Of a stretch of 45,064 nt of DNA, positions 9,978-18,731 are shown piece after piece. Below the pieces are notes generated by a model. The model had not been told where the DNA came from and searched no databases. It was given only the letters and a program-made list of their open reading frames with translations. Source of the DNA: Acidobacteriota bacterium (lineage in GTDB: Bacteria; Acidobacteriota; Polarisedimenticolia; Gp22-AA2; AA152); the NCBI GenBank assembly GCA_003222305.1, contig QHVQ01000038.1:722-45785 (forward strand). The letters run 5' to 3'. The stretch's first letter is position 1, and each line of letters opens with the position of its first letter. Made by a program: the position numbers and the translations under genes.

Positions 9978-10625
9978 TCAGGCTTCCCCTTCCCGCCTAT
10001 CCGACCCCTTCGCCGAGACTCGCACCAGAGTGGGACGAAGCAATTGTCCCTGGAAGCGATAGCCTTTCCGCAAATCCTCCAGGACCAATCCTTCCTCGAG
10101 GCCGTCCACCACCAAGGTCTCCACGGCCTCGTGCAGGTGGGGATCGAACCTCTCTCCCGTCGCCTGAATCTCCTCCAAGCCTTCACGGAAGAGGAGATCC
10201 TTCATCTGCTGCACCGTCAGTGCTACGCCTCTGTGAAACGGCTCGTCCGAGCCGGCGGACGGTTCGCTCAGGGCCCGATCGAAGTTGTCCAGAATCGGGA
10301 GAAAGCGCTGGAGAAGATCCATCCATAAACGCTGCCGGCTCTCCTGCTTCTCCCGATCCATGCGCTTGCGGGCATTGTCAAATTCCGCCTGCTTTCGCAG
10401 GAGCATCTCGTAGAGGTCCCGGCGTGAGTAGGGGATCGATTCATCCTGCTCGTCCTGAGAGCCCATGGATGAATCAGCTTCGCCCTCGGGCCCCTCTTGG
10501 CTTCCAGGCTGCATTCCCACCACTTCCAGGATTTCGATGGAGTCTTCTCCATCCGCTTCTCCGTCGGTGGGGCGAGACGGAGCATCTCTTGTGTGATCAC
10601 CAGTTTCCGGTCGTGACTTCGCCAT
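9978..10625 (-). CDS. grpE: Nucleotide exchange factor GrpE
   Basis: GrpE releases ADP from DnaK. The 215-residue product has an acidic, probably disordered N-terminus. A long helix (YEMLLRKQAEFDNARKRMDRE) is followed by the dimer region with LPILDNFDRAL, and the C-terminal beta domain includes GERFDPHLHEAV. It lies 27 bases after hrcA. The start codon is ATG and its ribosome binding site is weak. Confidence 0.95.
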   Translation of the reverse strand: MAKSRPETGDHTRDAPSRPTDGEADGEDSIEILEVVGMQPGSQEGPEGEADSSMGSQDEQDESIPYSRRDLYEMLLRKQAEFDNARKRMDREKQESRQRLWMDLLQRFLPILDNFDRALSEPSAGSDEPFHRGVALTVQQMKDLLFREGLEEIQATGERFDPHLHEAVETLVVDGLEEGLVLEDLRKGYRFQGQLLRPTLVRVSAKGSDRREGEA

Positions 10626-10652
10626 ATAAGATGACCCGCGCGCAAATATAGG

Positions 10653-11699
10653 TCAGGAGGGTGGGGCGGTCAATATTCGGCTGAGGAGTTTGGAGATATA
10701 GTCAACCAGCGCGATGGCACGGGCATATTCCATGCGCGTGGGGCCCAAAACTCCCAGCACGCCCGCTCCTTGTTCCCCCACCTTGTAAGGGGATGCAACC
10801 AAGGACAGGTGTGCGAGCGTTGGATCGGTGTGTTCCGAGCCGATCACCACCCTGAGACCCTCCGAACTTACAACCTCATCCAGAATCTTCACCAGCTTTC
10901 CCTTAGCCTCAAAGGTTTCGAAAATCCGACGCATTTCGTCCATGTTCGAGAAATCAGGCTGCTGAAGAATGTTGGGCGTCCCCTGCACGAACACCTCCTT
11001 GTCCACCTCCTCCTGTGCCTGCAGAAACTGGGTCCCCAGGGCAATCGCCCTCGACAGCAGCTTGTCGAAGCGAGCTTTCTCTTCTTTCATGGCCTGCAGG
11101 AGAGACTCGCGGATCTCCGAAAGAGTCTTCCCCTGATATTCGGAGACGAGGTATTTACCGATCTTGTCCAGCTCATCCTGCGAGAGGGCTTCAGAGGTGT
11201 CCGCAACCCGGTTGTGGATGACTCCTGCCCGATCCACGAGGATCGCAAGGATCCGACTTGGCCCCAGGGAAATGAATTCGATGTGCTTGAGGACCGCCTG
11301 AGTATGATCCGGGCAGACGACGAATCCCACCTGATGGGTGAGGTGAGAGATCAGCCTGGAAATCTCGTGAAGTACCTCGGGGAGCGAAGTTTGTCTTCGA
11401 ACCACCTCGGCTACCCGCTCGCGGTCCGAGCGCGGCAACGCCATGGCCGTCAGCAAGGAATCCACGTAATAACGATAGCCCCGGTCGGTTGGCACTCTTC
11501 CAGCTGAGGTATGAGGCTGGGAGAGGTAGCCCATCTCCTCGAGGTCCGCCATGATATTCCGGATGGAGGCGGCGGAAAGGCCTTCTGAATAGACCTTGGC
11601 GATGGTCCGCGAACCCACCGGCTCGCCGGACTCGATAAAATTTCGAATGATCTCTCGGAGGACCTCTCGACCACGGTTTTCGAGTTCAATCTCGGACAC
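10653..11699 (-). CDS. hrcA: Heat-inducible transcription repressor HrcA
   Basis: HrcA binds CIRCE operators and represses chaperone genes; its activity depends on GroEL in characterised species. The 348-residue product has the winged-helix N-terminus (NFIESGEPVGSRTIA, LSAASIRNIMADLEEMGYL), then SAGRVPTDRGYRYYVD and the GAF-like C-terminal domain. The start is GTG at 11699 with GAGGAG about 9 bases upstream. It is the first gene of the operon, behind its own CIRCE, so autoregulation is expected. Confidence 0.97.
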   Translation of the reverse strand: MSEIELENRGREVLREIIRNFIESGEPVGSRTIAKVYSEGLSAASIRNIMADLEEMGYLSQPHTSAGRVPTDRGYRYYVDSLLTAMALPRSDRERVAEVVRRQTSLPEVLHEISRLISHLTHQVGFVVCPDHTQAVLKHIEFISLGPSRILAILVDRAGVIHNRVADTSEALSQDELDKIGKYLVSEYQGKTLSEIRESLLQAMKEEKARFDKLLSRAIALGTQFLQAQEEVDKEVFVQGTPNILQQPDFSNMDEMRRIFETFEAKGKLVKILDEVVSSEGLRVVIGSEHTDPTLAHLSLVASPYKVGEQGAGVLGVLGPTRMEYARAIALVDYISKLLSRILTAPPS

Positions 11700-11718
11700 T
11701 TGGAGCGGCTCCTCACGT

Positions 11719-11745
11719 TTGGCACTCTCGGAGTGCGAGTGCCAA
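11719..11745 (-). promoter_or_regulatory. CIRCE operator (HrcA binding site)
   Basis: This is a perfect 9-base inverted repeat, TTGGCACTC and GAGTGCCAA, separated by 9 bases. It matches the CIRCE consensus (TTAGCACTC-N9-GAGTGCTAA) except for one symmetrical substitution in each arm. It lies 19 bases upstream of the hrcA GTG and overlaps the 3' side of the -10 element. HrcA bound here should block RNA polymerase directly. Confidence 0.95.
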
Positions 11746-11772
11746 TTTATCAGTCTGCCAGGGATCCGTCAA
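11744..11772 (-). promoter_or_regulatory. Promoter of hrcA-grpE-dnaK-dnaJ
   Basis: Read on the minus strand there is a TTGACG -35 (11767-11772), a 17-base spacer and a TAAATT -10 (11744-11749). The -10 shares two bases with the CIRCE repeat. The -35 begins 7 bases after the prfB stop, so the chaperone operon starts from its own promoter. Confidence 0.75.
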
Positions 11773-11778
11773 GGAACC

Positions 11779-12892
11779 TCAGGCCCGTTCGTCGCGCTTC
11801 TTGAGAAGATAGGCACGAATCAGGTCATCCAGATCGCCGTCCAAGACCTTGTCTACGTTGCCGATTTCGAGGTTGGTTCGGTGGTCCTTGATGAGGCGGT
11901 AGGGTTGGAGGACGTACGAGCGAATCTGGCTCCCCCAGGCGATCTCTTTCTTTGCGCCTTCTTCGGCTGCGCGCTTCTCATCCCGCTCGCGCTGCGCCAT
12001 GTCGTACAGCCGCGAGCGGAGGATCTTCATGGCCACGTCTCGGTTCCGGTGCTGGGAGCGTTCATTCTGGCAGGAAGCCACGAGGCCCGTAGGGAGGTGG
12101 GTGATGCGAACCGCGGAGTCGGTCACGTTTACATGCTGCCCACCGGCGCCGCTCGAACGGTAAGTGTCGATCCGAAGATCCTTTTCCTCAATCTTGATCT
12201 CGATCTTGTCTTCGATGTCCGGGCTCACGTAAACCGATGCGAACGAGGTGTGCCGCCGGGCGGCAGCATCGAATGGCGAAATCCGGACGAGTCGGTGGAC
12301 ACCGGTTTCGGCCTTGAGAAAGCCGTAGGCGTTCTTTCCTTCCACCAAGAGGGTGGCGGACTTGATCCCTGCCTCCTCCCCCTCCTGGTACTCTAGGGTA
12401 CGGACCCTGAAGCCTTTGCGCTCGGCCCATCGGAGGTACATCCGGTAGAGCATTTCGGCCCAGTCCTGGGACTCGGTGCCGCCGGCCCCCGGGTGAATCG
12501 TAAGAATGGCGCTAGCGGAGTCGTTTTCTCCGGAGAGCATCAGAGACAGCTCTGCTTCTGCCATCTCCCGTTCCAACAGCTCCACGCTCCGGCGCAGGTC
12601 CTCCTCTACCTCCTCCCCCTCCCGGGCTAGGTCCAACATCACATGGGCCTCTTCCAGGCGGCCCAAAAGCTTTTTCCCTTCCTCGATCTCTTCTCCCAGA
12701 CGCGTCCGTCGCTGTAACGCCTTCTGCGCCGTGACAGGATCCTGCCAGAAATCGGCCGATCCCGATCTCGTCTCCAGGTCTTTTAGTTCTTCGGACTTCT
12801 TCTCCAGCTCAAAGGTGCCTCCGCAGATCCGCCACTCGCGCCGACACCTGATCGACCCGGGAAGTCAGTTCCTCAAGCAGCAACTCATTCAT
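11779..12892 (-). CDS. prfB: Peptide chain release factor 2, expressed by programmed +1 frameshift
   Basis: RF2 terminates translation at UGA and UAA. Translation starts at the ATG at 12892 and reads 27 codons to CTT at 12814-12812, where an in-frame TGA (12811-12809) stops it. Slipping one base past the T at 12811 continues from 12810 to the stop at 11779, giving 370 residues. With this join, the stop-codon recognition tripeptide SPF falls at 205-207 and the catalytic GGQ at 250-252, the same positions as in E. coli RF2. That confirms both the start and the shift. The gene overlaps the end of lnt by 8 bases. Expression should be autoregulated, because low RF2 favours the frameshift. Confidence 0.96.
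12809..12823 (-). promoter_or_regulatory. prfB programmed +1 frameshift site
   Basis: The minus strand reads CGGAGG, CAC, CTT, TGA. An internal Shine-Dalgarno-like CGGAGG lies three bases before the slippery CTT-T, with the UGA stop in the A site. This is the same arrangement as the classical RF2 recoding site. The next sense codon in the +1 frame is GAG. Confidence 0.95.
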
Positions 12893-14465
12893 CGAGCCAA
12901 GGGCCCTCTCTGCCTGCGCGCCTCGCGATGCCCGCGGCCAGCGCTGCGGCCGCGAGTATAGCACACAGGATCACGAAGCTATCTCCATGCCGCGCGTAAA
13001 AACTCCGTGTTCTGCGAGGGAATATCCGAGACCACAGGACGCGCTCTTCCATGAGCCGCGTGCTCACCACCACCCGCCCCCAAGGATCCACCACGGCGCT
13101 GATCCCCGTATTGGCAGCCCGCACCACGTACAGGCGGTTCTCCACGGCCCGGAGCCGGGCCATCTGGAAATGCTGCAGGGGGCCGGCGGAGGTGCCGAAC
13201 CAGGCGTCGTTGGTCAGGTTCGCCAGAACTGTCGCGCCCGACACGGAGAAGCTTCTCACGAGCTCCGGGAAAATTATCTCATAACAGATGGCGGTGCCGA
13301 CCCGTAGGAGATCGATAGATACGACTACCGGCTTGTCTCCCGGAGCGAAGTCACCGATGGACCCCTCGGCCAGTCGGTTCACGAAGGTGAGTATGGCTCG
13401 CATCGGAACGTACTCCCCAAAGGGCACCAAGTGCATCTTGGCATAGACGTCTCCCCACGTTCCGTCGGCCCGGACCAGGGCTGCGGCGTTCACCGGTTTG
13501 ACTTCGCCCTTCACTTTTCGGTAATCGACGGTGCCAAAGAGCAAGGAAATCCCTAGATGCCCGGTGAGTGCCTCCAGGCGCTCGCGATAATCGAGATTGG
13601 GACGGATGCCTCCGGGCGAAGCGGAGGAGGGGCGAGCCAGGGGAAAGGGAGAGGAGGACTCGGGCCATAGCACGAGCGAGACGCCTGGTTTTGCCGCCTC
13701 CTCGGTGAGACGCACGTGCTTCTCCAGAATCCCGTCGGCGGCTTGCGCACTCCATTTTTGGTCTTGAGGAATGCTGGCCTGGACGATGGCGACACCGCTC
13801 GGTGTCCCCGTTGGCTCGTGAGGACGTGCTTCCCACCATCCCCACCCCACCGATCCTGCGAGAAGCACCAGGGCGCCCAGATCCTTCGCATGGAACAACG
13901 GCTCACGTCGGGAGAGCCTGAGAATCCATTCGGACGTGAGAGCATTGGCCAGGACCACCAAGTACGAAACACCGTAGACCCCTGCCAGCGAGGCGACCTG
14001 GATGGCCGGGAGAAACGGAGTCGGGGCATATCCCAACAGGCCCCACGGACACCCCGATAGTGCATGTCCTCGCAGCCATTCCAGCACCACCCAGAGCGAA
14101 GGGAGCAGCAGGAGCGCCGCACTTGGGAACCGGCGAATCCAGTGCGCCCCGAGCTGCGCGAAGAGTGCGGGATAGAGAGCCAGATAGATCACTAGGATCG
14201 ACAGGGTCGCGACGCTCAAGGCCGGATTAAGGGAGCCGTAGTGTCGAAAGAAGCGGTAAAGCCAACTCAAGAGACAGCCGAAGTAGCCGCACCCCCAGCC
14301 CAGCCCCAAAAGAGCGGGGTTCACCGTGGTGACGGTCTCGAGAACCACGAGAAGAGGGGCTAGACCGACCAGGATTAACGGCCAGATCTCCGCCCTGGGA
14401 AAGGCGAGGGCACTGAGGGCACCTGATGAGACCGCAAGGAGGACCAGAGGCAGGGACCGCCTCAT
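12885..14465 (-). CDS. lnt: Apolipoprotein N-acyltransferase
   Basis: Lnt adds the third acyl chain to lipoproteins in the inner membrane; its substrates here would include Pal and CpoB. The 526-residue product has about six to seven N-terminal transmembrane helices and then a nitrilase-type periplasmic domain. The catalytic triad is visible as E269 (WPES), K343 (KMHLVPFGEYVP) and C394 (CYEIIFPELV), near the E. coli positions. A final transmembrane helix closes the protein. The frame is open upstream but overlaps the previous gene. The ATG at 14465 was chosen because it forms an ATGA overlap with that gene's stop and starts a normal membrane-insertion sequence (MRRSLPLVLL). Confidence 0.95.
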   Translation of the reverse strand: MRRSLPLVLLAVSSGALSALAFPRAEIWPLILVGLAPLLVVLETVTTVNPALLGLGWGCGYFGCLLSWLYRFFRHYGSLNPALSVATLSILVIYLALYPALFAQLGAHWIRRFPSAALLLLPSLWVVLEWLRGHALSGCPWGLLGYAPTPFLPAIQVASLAGVYGVSYLVVLANALTSEWILRLSRREPLFHAKDLGALVLLAGSVGWGWWEARPHEPTGTPSGVAIVQASIPQDQKWSAQAADGILEKHVRLTEEAAKPGVSLVLWPESSSPFPLARPSSASPGGIRPNLDYRERLEALTGHLGISLLFGTVDYRKVKGEVKPVNAAALVRADGTWGDVYAKMHLVPFGEYVPMRAILTFVNRLAEGSIGDFAPGDKPVVVSIDLLRVGTAICYEIIFPELVRSFSVSGATVLANLTNDAWFGTSAGPLQHFQMARLRAVENRLYVVRAANTGISAVVDPWGRVVVSTRLMEERVLWSRIFPRRTRSFYARHGDSFVILCAILAAAALAAGIARRAGREGPWLDE

Positions 14466-16165
14466 CCGGCGGAACGCCCCTCGAGAAGCAGCAAGCGCAG
14501 CGGCTCCCGCACGTCCACTTCTCCCGCCGCGGCTCGGGCCATGACCGCTGCGTACAGAGATTTCACTCCGGAACGAATCCCCTCCCGGCGAATGCCGCCC
14601 TGGACAGAAGGGTGCGTAAGGGAGTCCCAGACGGAGACGTCTCCCGGGATGAACTCGAATGCAGGCTCGAGGTCGATGACCCCCGCACCCCGGCAAGCAC
14701 GGCACCCGTTGTTCGCGAAATAAAGACCACCGCCGTTTCGATCAGCGATAAGGTTCGGGAACTCTTCCAGAAGATCATACCGACGCCGGCAGTGTTCGCA
14801 GATGCGCTCCACCATACGGGCGCCGAGTATCCCGCACAGCTGCCCTTGTTTCACCCGGGGGAGGAGGTCGGTCCGGATCATCCACTCCAGCGCTTCGAAG
14901 GCATCCGATTTGCGAATACCCGCGACCGTCAGGCGGCCTCGCCCCACCTCAAAGATTGCCTCGGCCTCCTCCCGCGATTCGATGCAATGCACCACCAGAA
15001 GATCCGGCCCATCTCGCACCGCGGCCTCCAGTGCAATTCGTAAAGCGCCAGGACGTACATCCTCCAGAACGCGAGTGTCGAGACCCGGAAGGGCCGGGGA
15101 GTGAGGGCCGGCCAGAAAAATGGTTCGTCCCGCCTGCCAGCGAACGGCCTGGATGAGCGCCCCGAGAATCCGATCCCGATAGTGACCTTCGGGGACCGCC
15201 AAGAGGAGGACTCCCTTCCTGCTTGTAAGCGCCCCTTCCAGGCCCGCTCTCGCCTCCGGGTAGTCTTCCAGCATTTCCTCCAGCGTCTCCTTGTGGATCC
15301 TCTCCTCGACGATTCTAAGGTGGTATGCATCGCCGTTCAGGCTGGGAAGGGACGTGACCAACACCGCGAGGCGGCGCTCACCTCGCCGCAGGCGGAATCG
15401 CCCTTCCCGCGGGACGGTGCGACCTCTGGCTGCCATTTTGGAAAGATCTTCCAGGGCCATTCCCAATCCGGCCTGCAAGGAGGAAGGGAGGAGGCGGAAC
15501 CCGTCTGAGCCCTCCCGTTGGTGGAAGCTTACCCGGAGTCCTTCTTCGAGGGGTTCCACCAGGAATTCTCGGCACCGACGCTTGATACTCTCCGCCACAA
15601 GGGCCCGGAGCCAGGCGATGGGCGAGGCGCTTTCCTTGAGCTCCTCAATGGCCACGGGGAAAACGTCCAGCGAAGGATCGGACAGGACCAGGAGGCTGTC
15701 CTCCATTACGCCTCGGACCACTCCGGGCTCATCCTCCGTGCTGAAGAAGCGGGACAGAGACTCCTGGATGAGACCCGGCGGGCAGATGACCGGCTCCACC
15801 TTGAGACCCGTCAACTCCTCCACCGCGGGTATGAGGCTCGGGTTGTCGACGTACGCCATGGCCAGGAGAAGGCGATCCCCTTCCTTGCGCAAGGGTACCA
15901 TCTGATAGAAGTGGGCAAGGCGGGCCGGGATAAGATCCAGCAGGGGCCGCTGGCGGAGGATTTCCAGCAGGTCGGGTGCGATGATGCCGAAATTGTCCTG
16001 GAGAAAGACGAATAGAGAGCTTGGAGTGACGCGTCCGAGGCGCATCAGATGGTAGCAGAGACGACCGCCTCGCTGGCGCTGCTCCTGGAGTGCCTGGTCC
16101 AGGTCGTCGCGGCGCACTAAGCCTGCCTCGACCAGCAGCTCCCCTAGAAGTCTGCGCTCGCCCAC
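14462..16165 (-). CDS. GspE/PilB-like protein with degenerate ATPase site
   Basis: This 567-residue protein resembles type II secretion/type IV pilus assembly ATPases. The N-terminus (residues 1-60, GELLVEAGLV, LDQALQEQR) and the stretch to about 140 are GspEII/MshEN-like; such domains bind cyclic-di-GMP in some family members. The C-terminus keeps the zinc tetracysteine (C456, C459, C488, C491, ending CRACRGAG). The nucleotide site is ruined. The Walker A position (about 319-332) reads LLLAVPEGHYRD with no GK(S/T), and the Walker B position (about 387-397) reads PDLLVVHCIES rather than DxxxxGEIRD. The His box is lost too. It is probably a regulatory pseudo-ATPase. The start is GTG with GAGGGG upstream. 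It lies between a SPOR protein and lnt in the recN series. Confidence 0.8.
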   Translation of the reverse strand: MGERRLLGELLVEAGLVRRDDLDQALQEQRQRGGRLCYHLMRLGRVTPSSLFVFLQDNFGIIAPDLLEILRQRPLLDLIPARLAHFYQMVPLRKEGDRLLLAMAYVDNPSLIPAVEELTGLKVEPVICPPGLIQESLSRFFSTEDEPGVVRGVMEDSLLVLSDPSLDVFPVAIEELKESASPIAWLRALVAESIKRRCREFLVEPLEEGLRVSFHQREGSDGFRLLPSSLQAGLGMALEDLSKMAARGRTVPREGRFRLRRGERRLAVLVTSLPSLNGDAYHLRIVEERIHKETLEEMLEDYPEARAGLEGALTSRKGVLLLAVPEGHYRDRILGALIQAVRWQAGRTIFLAGPHSPALPGLDTRVLEDVRPGALRIALEAAVRDGPDLLVVHCIESREEAEAIFEVGRGRLTVAGIRKSDAFEALEWMIRTDLLPRVKQGQLCGILGARMVERICEHCRRRYDLLEEFPNLIADRNGGGLYFANNGCRACRGAGVIDLEPAFEFIPGDVSVWDSLTHPSVQGGIRREGIRSGVKSLYAAVMARAAAGEVDVREPLRLLLLEGRSAG

Positions 16166-16175
16166 GCCGTTCCCC

Positions 16176-16853
16176 TCAGCCTTGCACCTTGACGATCCAG
16201 GCGCTTACCTTTTCCTCTGCACGGACTCTCTCAGCTACCTTTTCCGCGGGTGCGCGGTCGGGGTAATTACCGATGCGCACCTTGTATTGCGTCTTACCGT
16301 TGGGACCCGAAGCGGTATCGATGTTCGCCTCGTAGCCCTTCTTGCGCAGTCGATCGACCAGTGTCCGGGCCGAGGCAAGTTCTCGAGTCGAGGCGACCTG
16401 GACTCGATAGTGCTCCTCCCCCGTACCGGTCGAAACCGCAACAGGCGTCGAGTTCTTTTCGACTCTCTTCGGGGGCGCCGGCAGTGTGGCTGGCGCGGAA
16501 GAGGGGGGAAGTTCCGCCGGCGCTTCTTGACGGGGGGTGCTGACTTTGGGCGGCGCTTGCAATCCGGGGGCCGATTTTTTCCCGAGGGTCTCGTAAAAGG
16601 TCAGCTCCCGTGGAGCCGCGGGATCGGCGGACCCTGGGGTGCCAGGGCTCGAAACCGCTTCCACGGTTTCAGTACTGACCTTCTCGGGCCGGGCCACACG
16701 TTCGCTCCACCGTCCCAGAAGAAAAAGGACGAGCCCGAAGAGGGCGAGTCCCACGAGCGCCAGGGCAAGGTGCCTGCCTCCCAGTTGGACCTCCATGGGC
16801 TTCTCCGAGTCCGCGTCCTGCTGTACCCGGATTCCTTCCTGCTGGTCCGACAT
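16176..16853 (-). CDS. Membrane-anchored SPOR-domain protein
   Basis: This is a 225-residue bitopic protein. A short cytoplasmic N-terminus is followed by one transmembrane helix at about residues 29-47 and a Pro/Ala-rich periplasmic linker. A SPOR domain lies at about 150-225 (HYRVQVASTRELASARTLVDRL, then YKVRIGNYPDRAPAEKVAERV). SPOR domains bind denuded septal peptidoglycan, so a role in division or envelope remodelling is likely. The ATG at 16853 is preceded by AAAGGAG; the longer frame upstream overlaps the GGDEF gene and was rejected. It lies 32 bases after the GGDEF gene and 10 bases before the GspE-like gene. Confidence 0.85.
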   Translation of the reverse strand: MSDQQEGIRVQQDADSEKPMEVQLGGRHLALALVGLALFGLVLFLLGRWSERVARPEKVSTETVEAVSSPGTPGSADPAAPRELTFYETLGKKSAPGLQAPPKVSTPRQEAPAELPPSSAPATLPAPPKRVEKNSTPVAVSTGTGEEHYRVQVASTRELASARTLVDRLRKKGYEANIDTASGPNGKTQYKVRIGNYPDRAPAEKVAERVRAEEKVSAWIVKVQG

Positions 16854-16885
16854 GGGCTCCTTTCTCCGTTGAGAGGGGGGGCGAC

Positions 16886-17944
16886 CTAACCTGTTCCTGA
16901 TTCCAAGGCCGGGTTGCCACCTACGCCGATCGAATTCTTTCCGGAGAGCTTGACGCGACTCATGGCCTGATCGGCCGAAATCATCAGGTTCGCCGCCGAA
17001 TCCCCGTGGAGAGGGAAACAAGCGACGCCAAAACTGGCGGTCAGCGAGACCTCGCGGCCCGATTCCAACTCGAAGGGTCGAGCGGCAATCGTCTGGCGGA
17101 GTCGCTCCGCCAGCTCGCAGGCACCCACGGCATCAGTTTCAGGCAGGACCGCACAGAACTCGTCGCCGCCGTACCGAAACAGTTTATCGCTTCCGCGGAT
17201 GCCCGCGAGCACCCGGCGGGCCAATTCTCTCAATGCCCAGCTTCCCGCAGCATGACCGTGCAGGCTGTTCACTTCCTTCAGATTGTCCAAGTCCATGAAA
17301 ATCACGGAGAGAACGGTACCGTAGCGCCTCGCCCGTTCGACTTCTTCGGCGAGGAAGGAATCCAGATAGCGGCGGTTGTAACTCTCGGTTTGGTCGTCCT
17401 TGATCACCAGTTCGCGAACCCGCTCCATGCGCAGCGCATTGGCCAGCCCAGGCAGGCAGTCGGAAAGTAACCGTGACGCGGTTTCGCCGGAGGCGCGCAG
17501 CGAAGGAGTGCCGGCGGGCGCCGGGAACCCCACCAGAAGACGGCATCGGCAGTCCGATTCTTCGCCAGCCACCGAGACCAGAGATTCGAACCCGAGACCT
17601 CGGAAGACTGGCGGGCAAGGACCGCTCTCCAGGTCCGCGTTGACAAAGCCCGCGCTGCCGAGGATTTCCTCCAGACGCACGCGCAGCAGACCTTTGCGCC
17701 TGGAATCATCGTTCCCCACATGGCAGCCCAGGAGCTGGTGCTCGCCTCCCTCGGGGGAACGGAGATAGAGCAACCCCCCGGTGCCGCCTGTGAGGCTGCA
17801 GGCTGCGACCACGATTCCATTGGCGTTTTCCAAAGGCTGCACCAGGCGGCTGACCTCGAGGGCTGCGCGAAGGACCCTCAGCTCCTGGTCTTGGATCGGA
17901 TCCTCCGCCTCGGGGCTGTCCGGGATCTGGGAAGAATCGTCCAT
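16886..17944 (-). CDS. GGDEF-domain diguanylate cyclase
   Basis: This is a 352-residue predicted diguanylate cyclase that makes cyclic-di-GMP. Residues 1-175 form a soluble sensor-like region, possibly GAF-like, without transmembrane helices. The GGDEF domain follows, with MDLDNLK (metal-binding Asp near 219) and an intact GGDEF at 259-263. An inhibitory I-site RGSD at 250-253 lies exactly five residues upstream of it. Activity and product feedback inhibition are therefore both expected. The ATG at 17944 shares one base with the slipin stop (TGATG); a GTG one codon upstream is an alternative. Nearby candidate effectors are the GspE-like protein and the PilZ protein at 33798-34400. Confidence 0.92.
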   Translation of the reverse strand: MDDSSQIPDSPEAEDPIQDQELRVLRAALEVSRLVQPLENANGIVVAACSLTGGTGGLLYLRSPEGGEHQLLGCHVGNDDSRRKGLLRVRLEEILGSAGFVNADLESGPCPPVFRGLGFESLVSVAGEESDCRCRLLVGFPAPAGTPSLRASGETASRLLSDCLPGLANALRMERVRELVIKDDQTESYNRRYLDSFLAEEVERARRYGTVLSVIFMDLDNLKEVNSLHGHAAGSWALRELARRVLAGIRGSDKLFRYGGDEFCAVLPETDAVGACELAERLRQTIAARPFELESGREVSLTASFGVACFPLHGDSAANLMISADQAMSRVKLSGKNSIGVGGNPALESGTG

Positions 17945-18705
17945 CACCGCTTCATGAGCCCCGCGAGAATGTCGATCGGAACGGGAAAGAGAATCGTGGA
18001 GTTCTTCTCGGCGGCGATTTCCGTCAGGGTTTGCAGGTAGCGCAGTTGGAGCGTGGTGGGATTGGTCGAGATGATGTTCGCCGCGTCCGCAAGCGCTCGG
18101 GAAGCCTGCAGCTCACCATCGGCATGAATGATCTTGGCACGTTTCTCCCGCTCCGCTTCCGCCTGCTTGGCCATGGCCCGCTGCATCTCCGAGGGAAGGT
18201 CGACATGTTTGACCTCGACCATGGAGACCTTGATCCCCCAGGGATCCGTGTGTTTGTCCAAGATGGTCTGGAGCTCGTGGTTCAGCCGCTCTCGTTTGCT
18301 CAGCAGGTCGTCCAACTCCACCTGCCCGAGAACGGAACGGAGTGTGGTCTGGGCCAGCTGGGAGGTGGCGTAGTGGAACTGCTCGACCTCCACCACCGCC
18401 TTTAGCGGATCGATGACGCGGTAATAGACCACCGCGTTTACCTTCACCGATACGTTGTCGCGAGTGATGACGTCCTGAGGGGGCACATCGTGGACGATGG
18501 TCCGAAGCGACACCCGGACCATTCGGTCGATGAATGAGAAGACGATGGTAAGGCCGGGTCCCTTCGGAAAGTGGATCAGTCGCCCCAAACGGAAGACCAC
18601 CGCCCGTTCGTATTCGTTGAGGATCTTGAGGCAGCTGATGAAGTAGAAAACAATGATGATGAATACCACCAGGAACGGAAAGGAGACCGTACCCGCTCCG
18701 GCCAT
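17944..18705 (-). CDS. Slipin / SPFH-domain (band 7) membrane protein
   Basis: This is a 253-residue stomatin-like protein. One N-terminal transmembrane segment (about 8-25) is followed by an SPFH/band 7 domain with [22 protein letters not shown] and [15 protein letters not shown] charged helical coiled-coil ([19 protein letters not shown]) completes it. Proteins of this type form membrane microdomain assemblies and pair with NfeD-class proteases, as here: nfeD ends 26 bases upstream. GAGGAGG precedes the ATG. Confidence 0.93.
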   Translation of the reverse strand: MAGAGTVSFPFLVVFIIIVFYFISCLKILNEYERAVVFRLGRLIHFPKGPGLTIVFSFIDRMVRVSLRTIVHDVPPQDVITRDNVSVKVNAVVYYRVIDPLKAVVEVEQFHYATSQLAQTTLRSVLGQVELDDLLSKRERLNHELQTILDKHTDPWGIKVSMVEVKHVDLPSEMQRAMAKQAEAEREKRAKIIHADGELQASRALADAANIISTNPTTLQLRYLQTLTEIAAEKNSTILFPVPIDILAGLMKR

Positions 18706-18731
18706 GGAGTCCTCCTCGCGACGGGCCCCGC

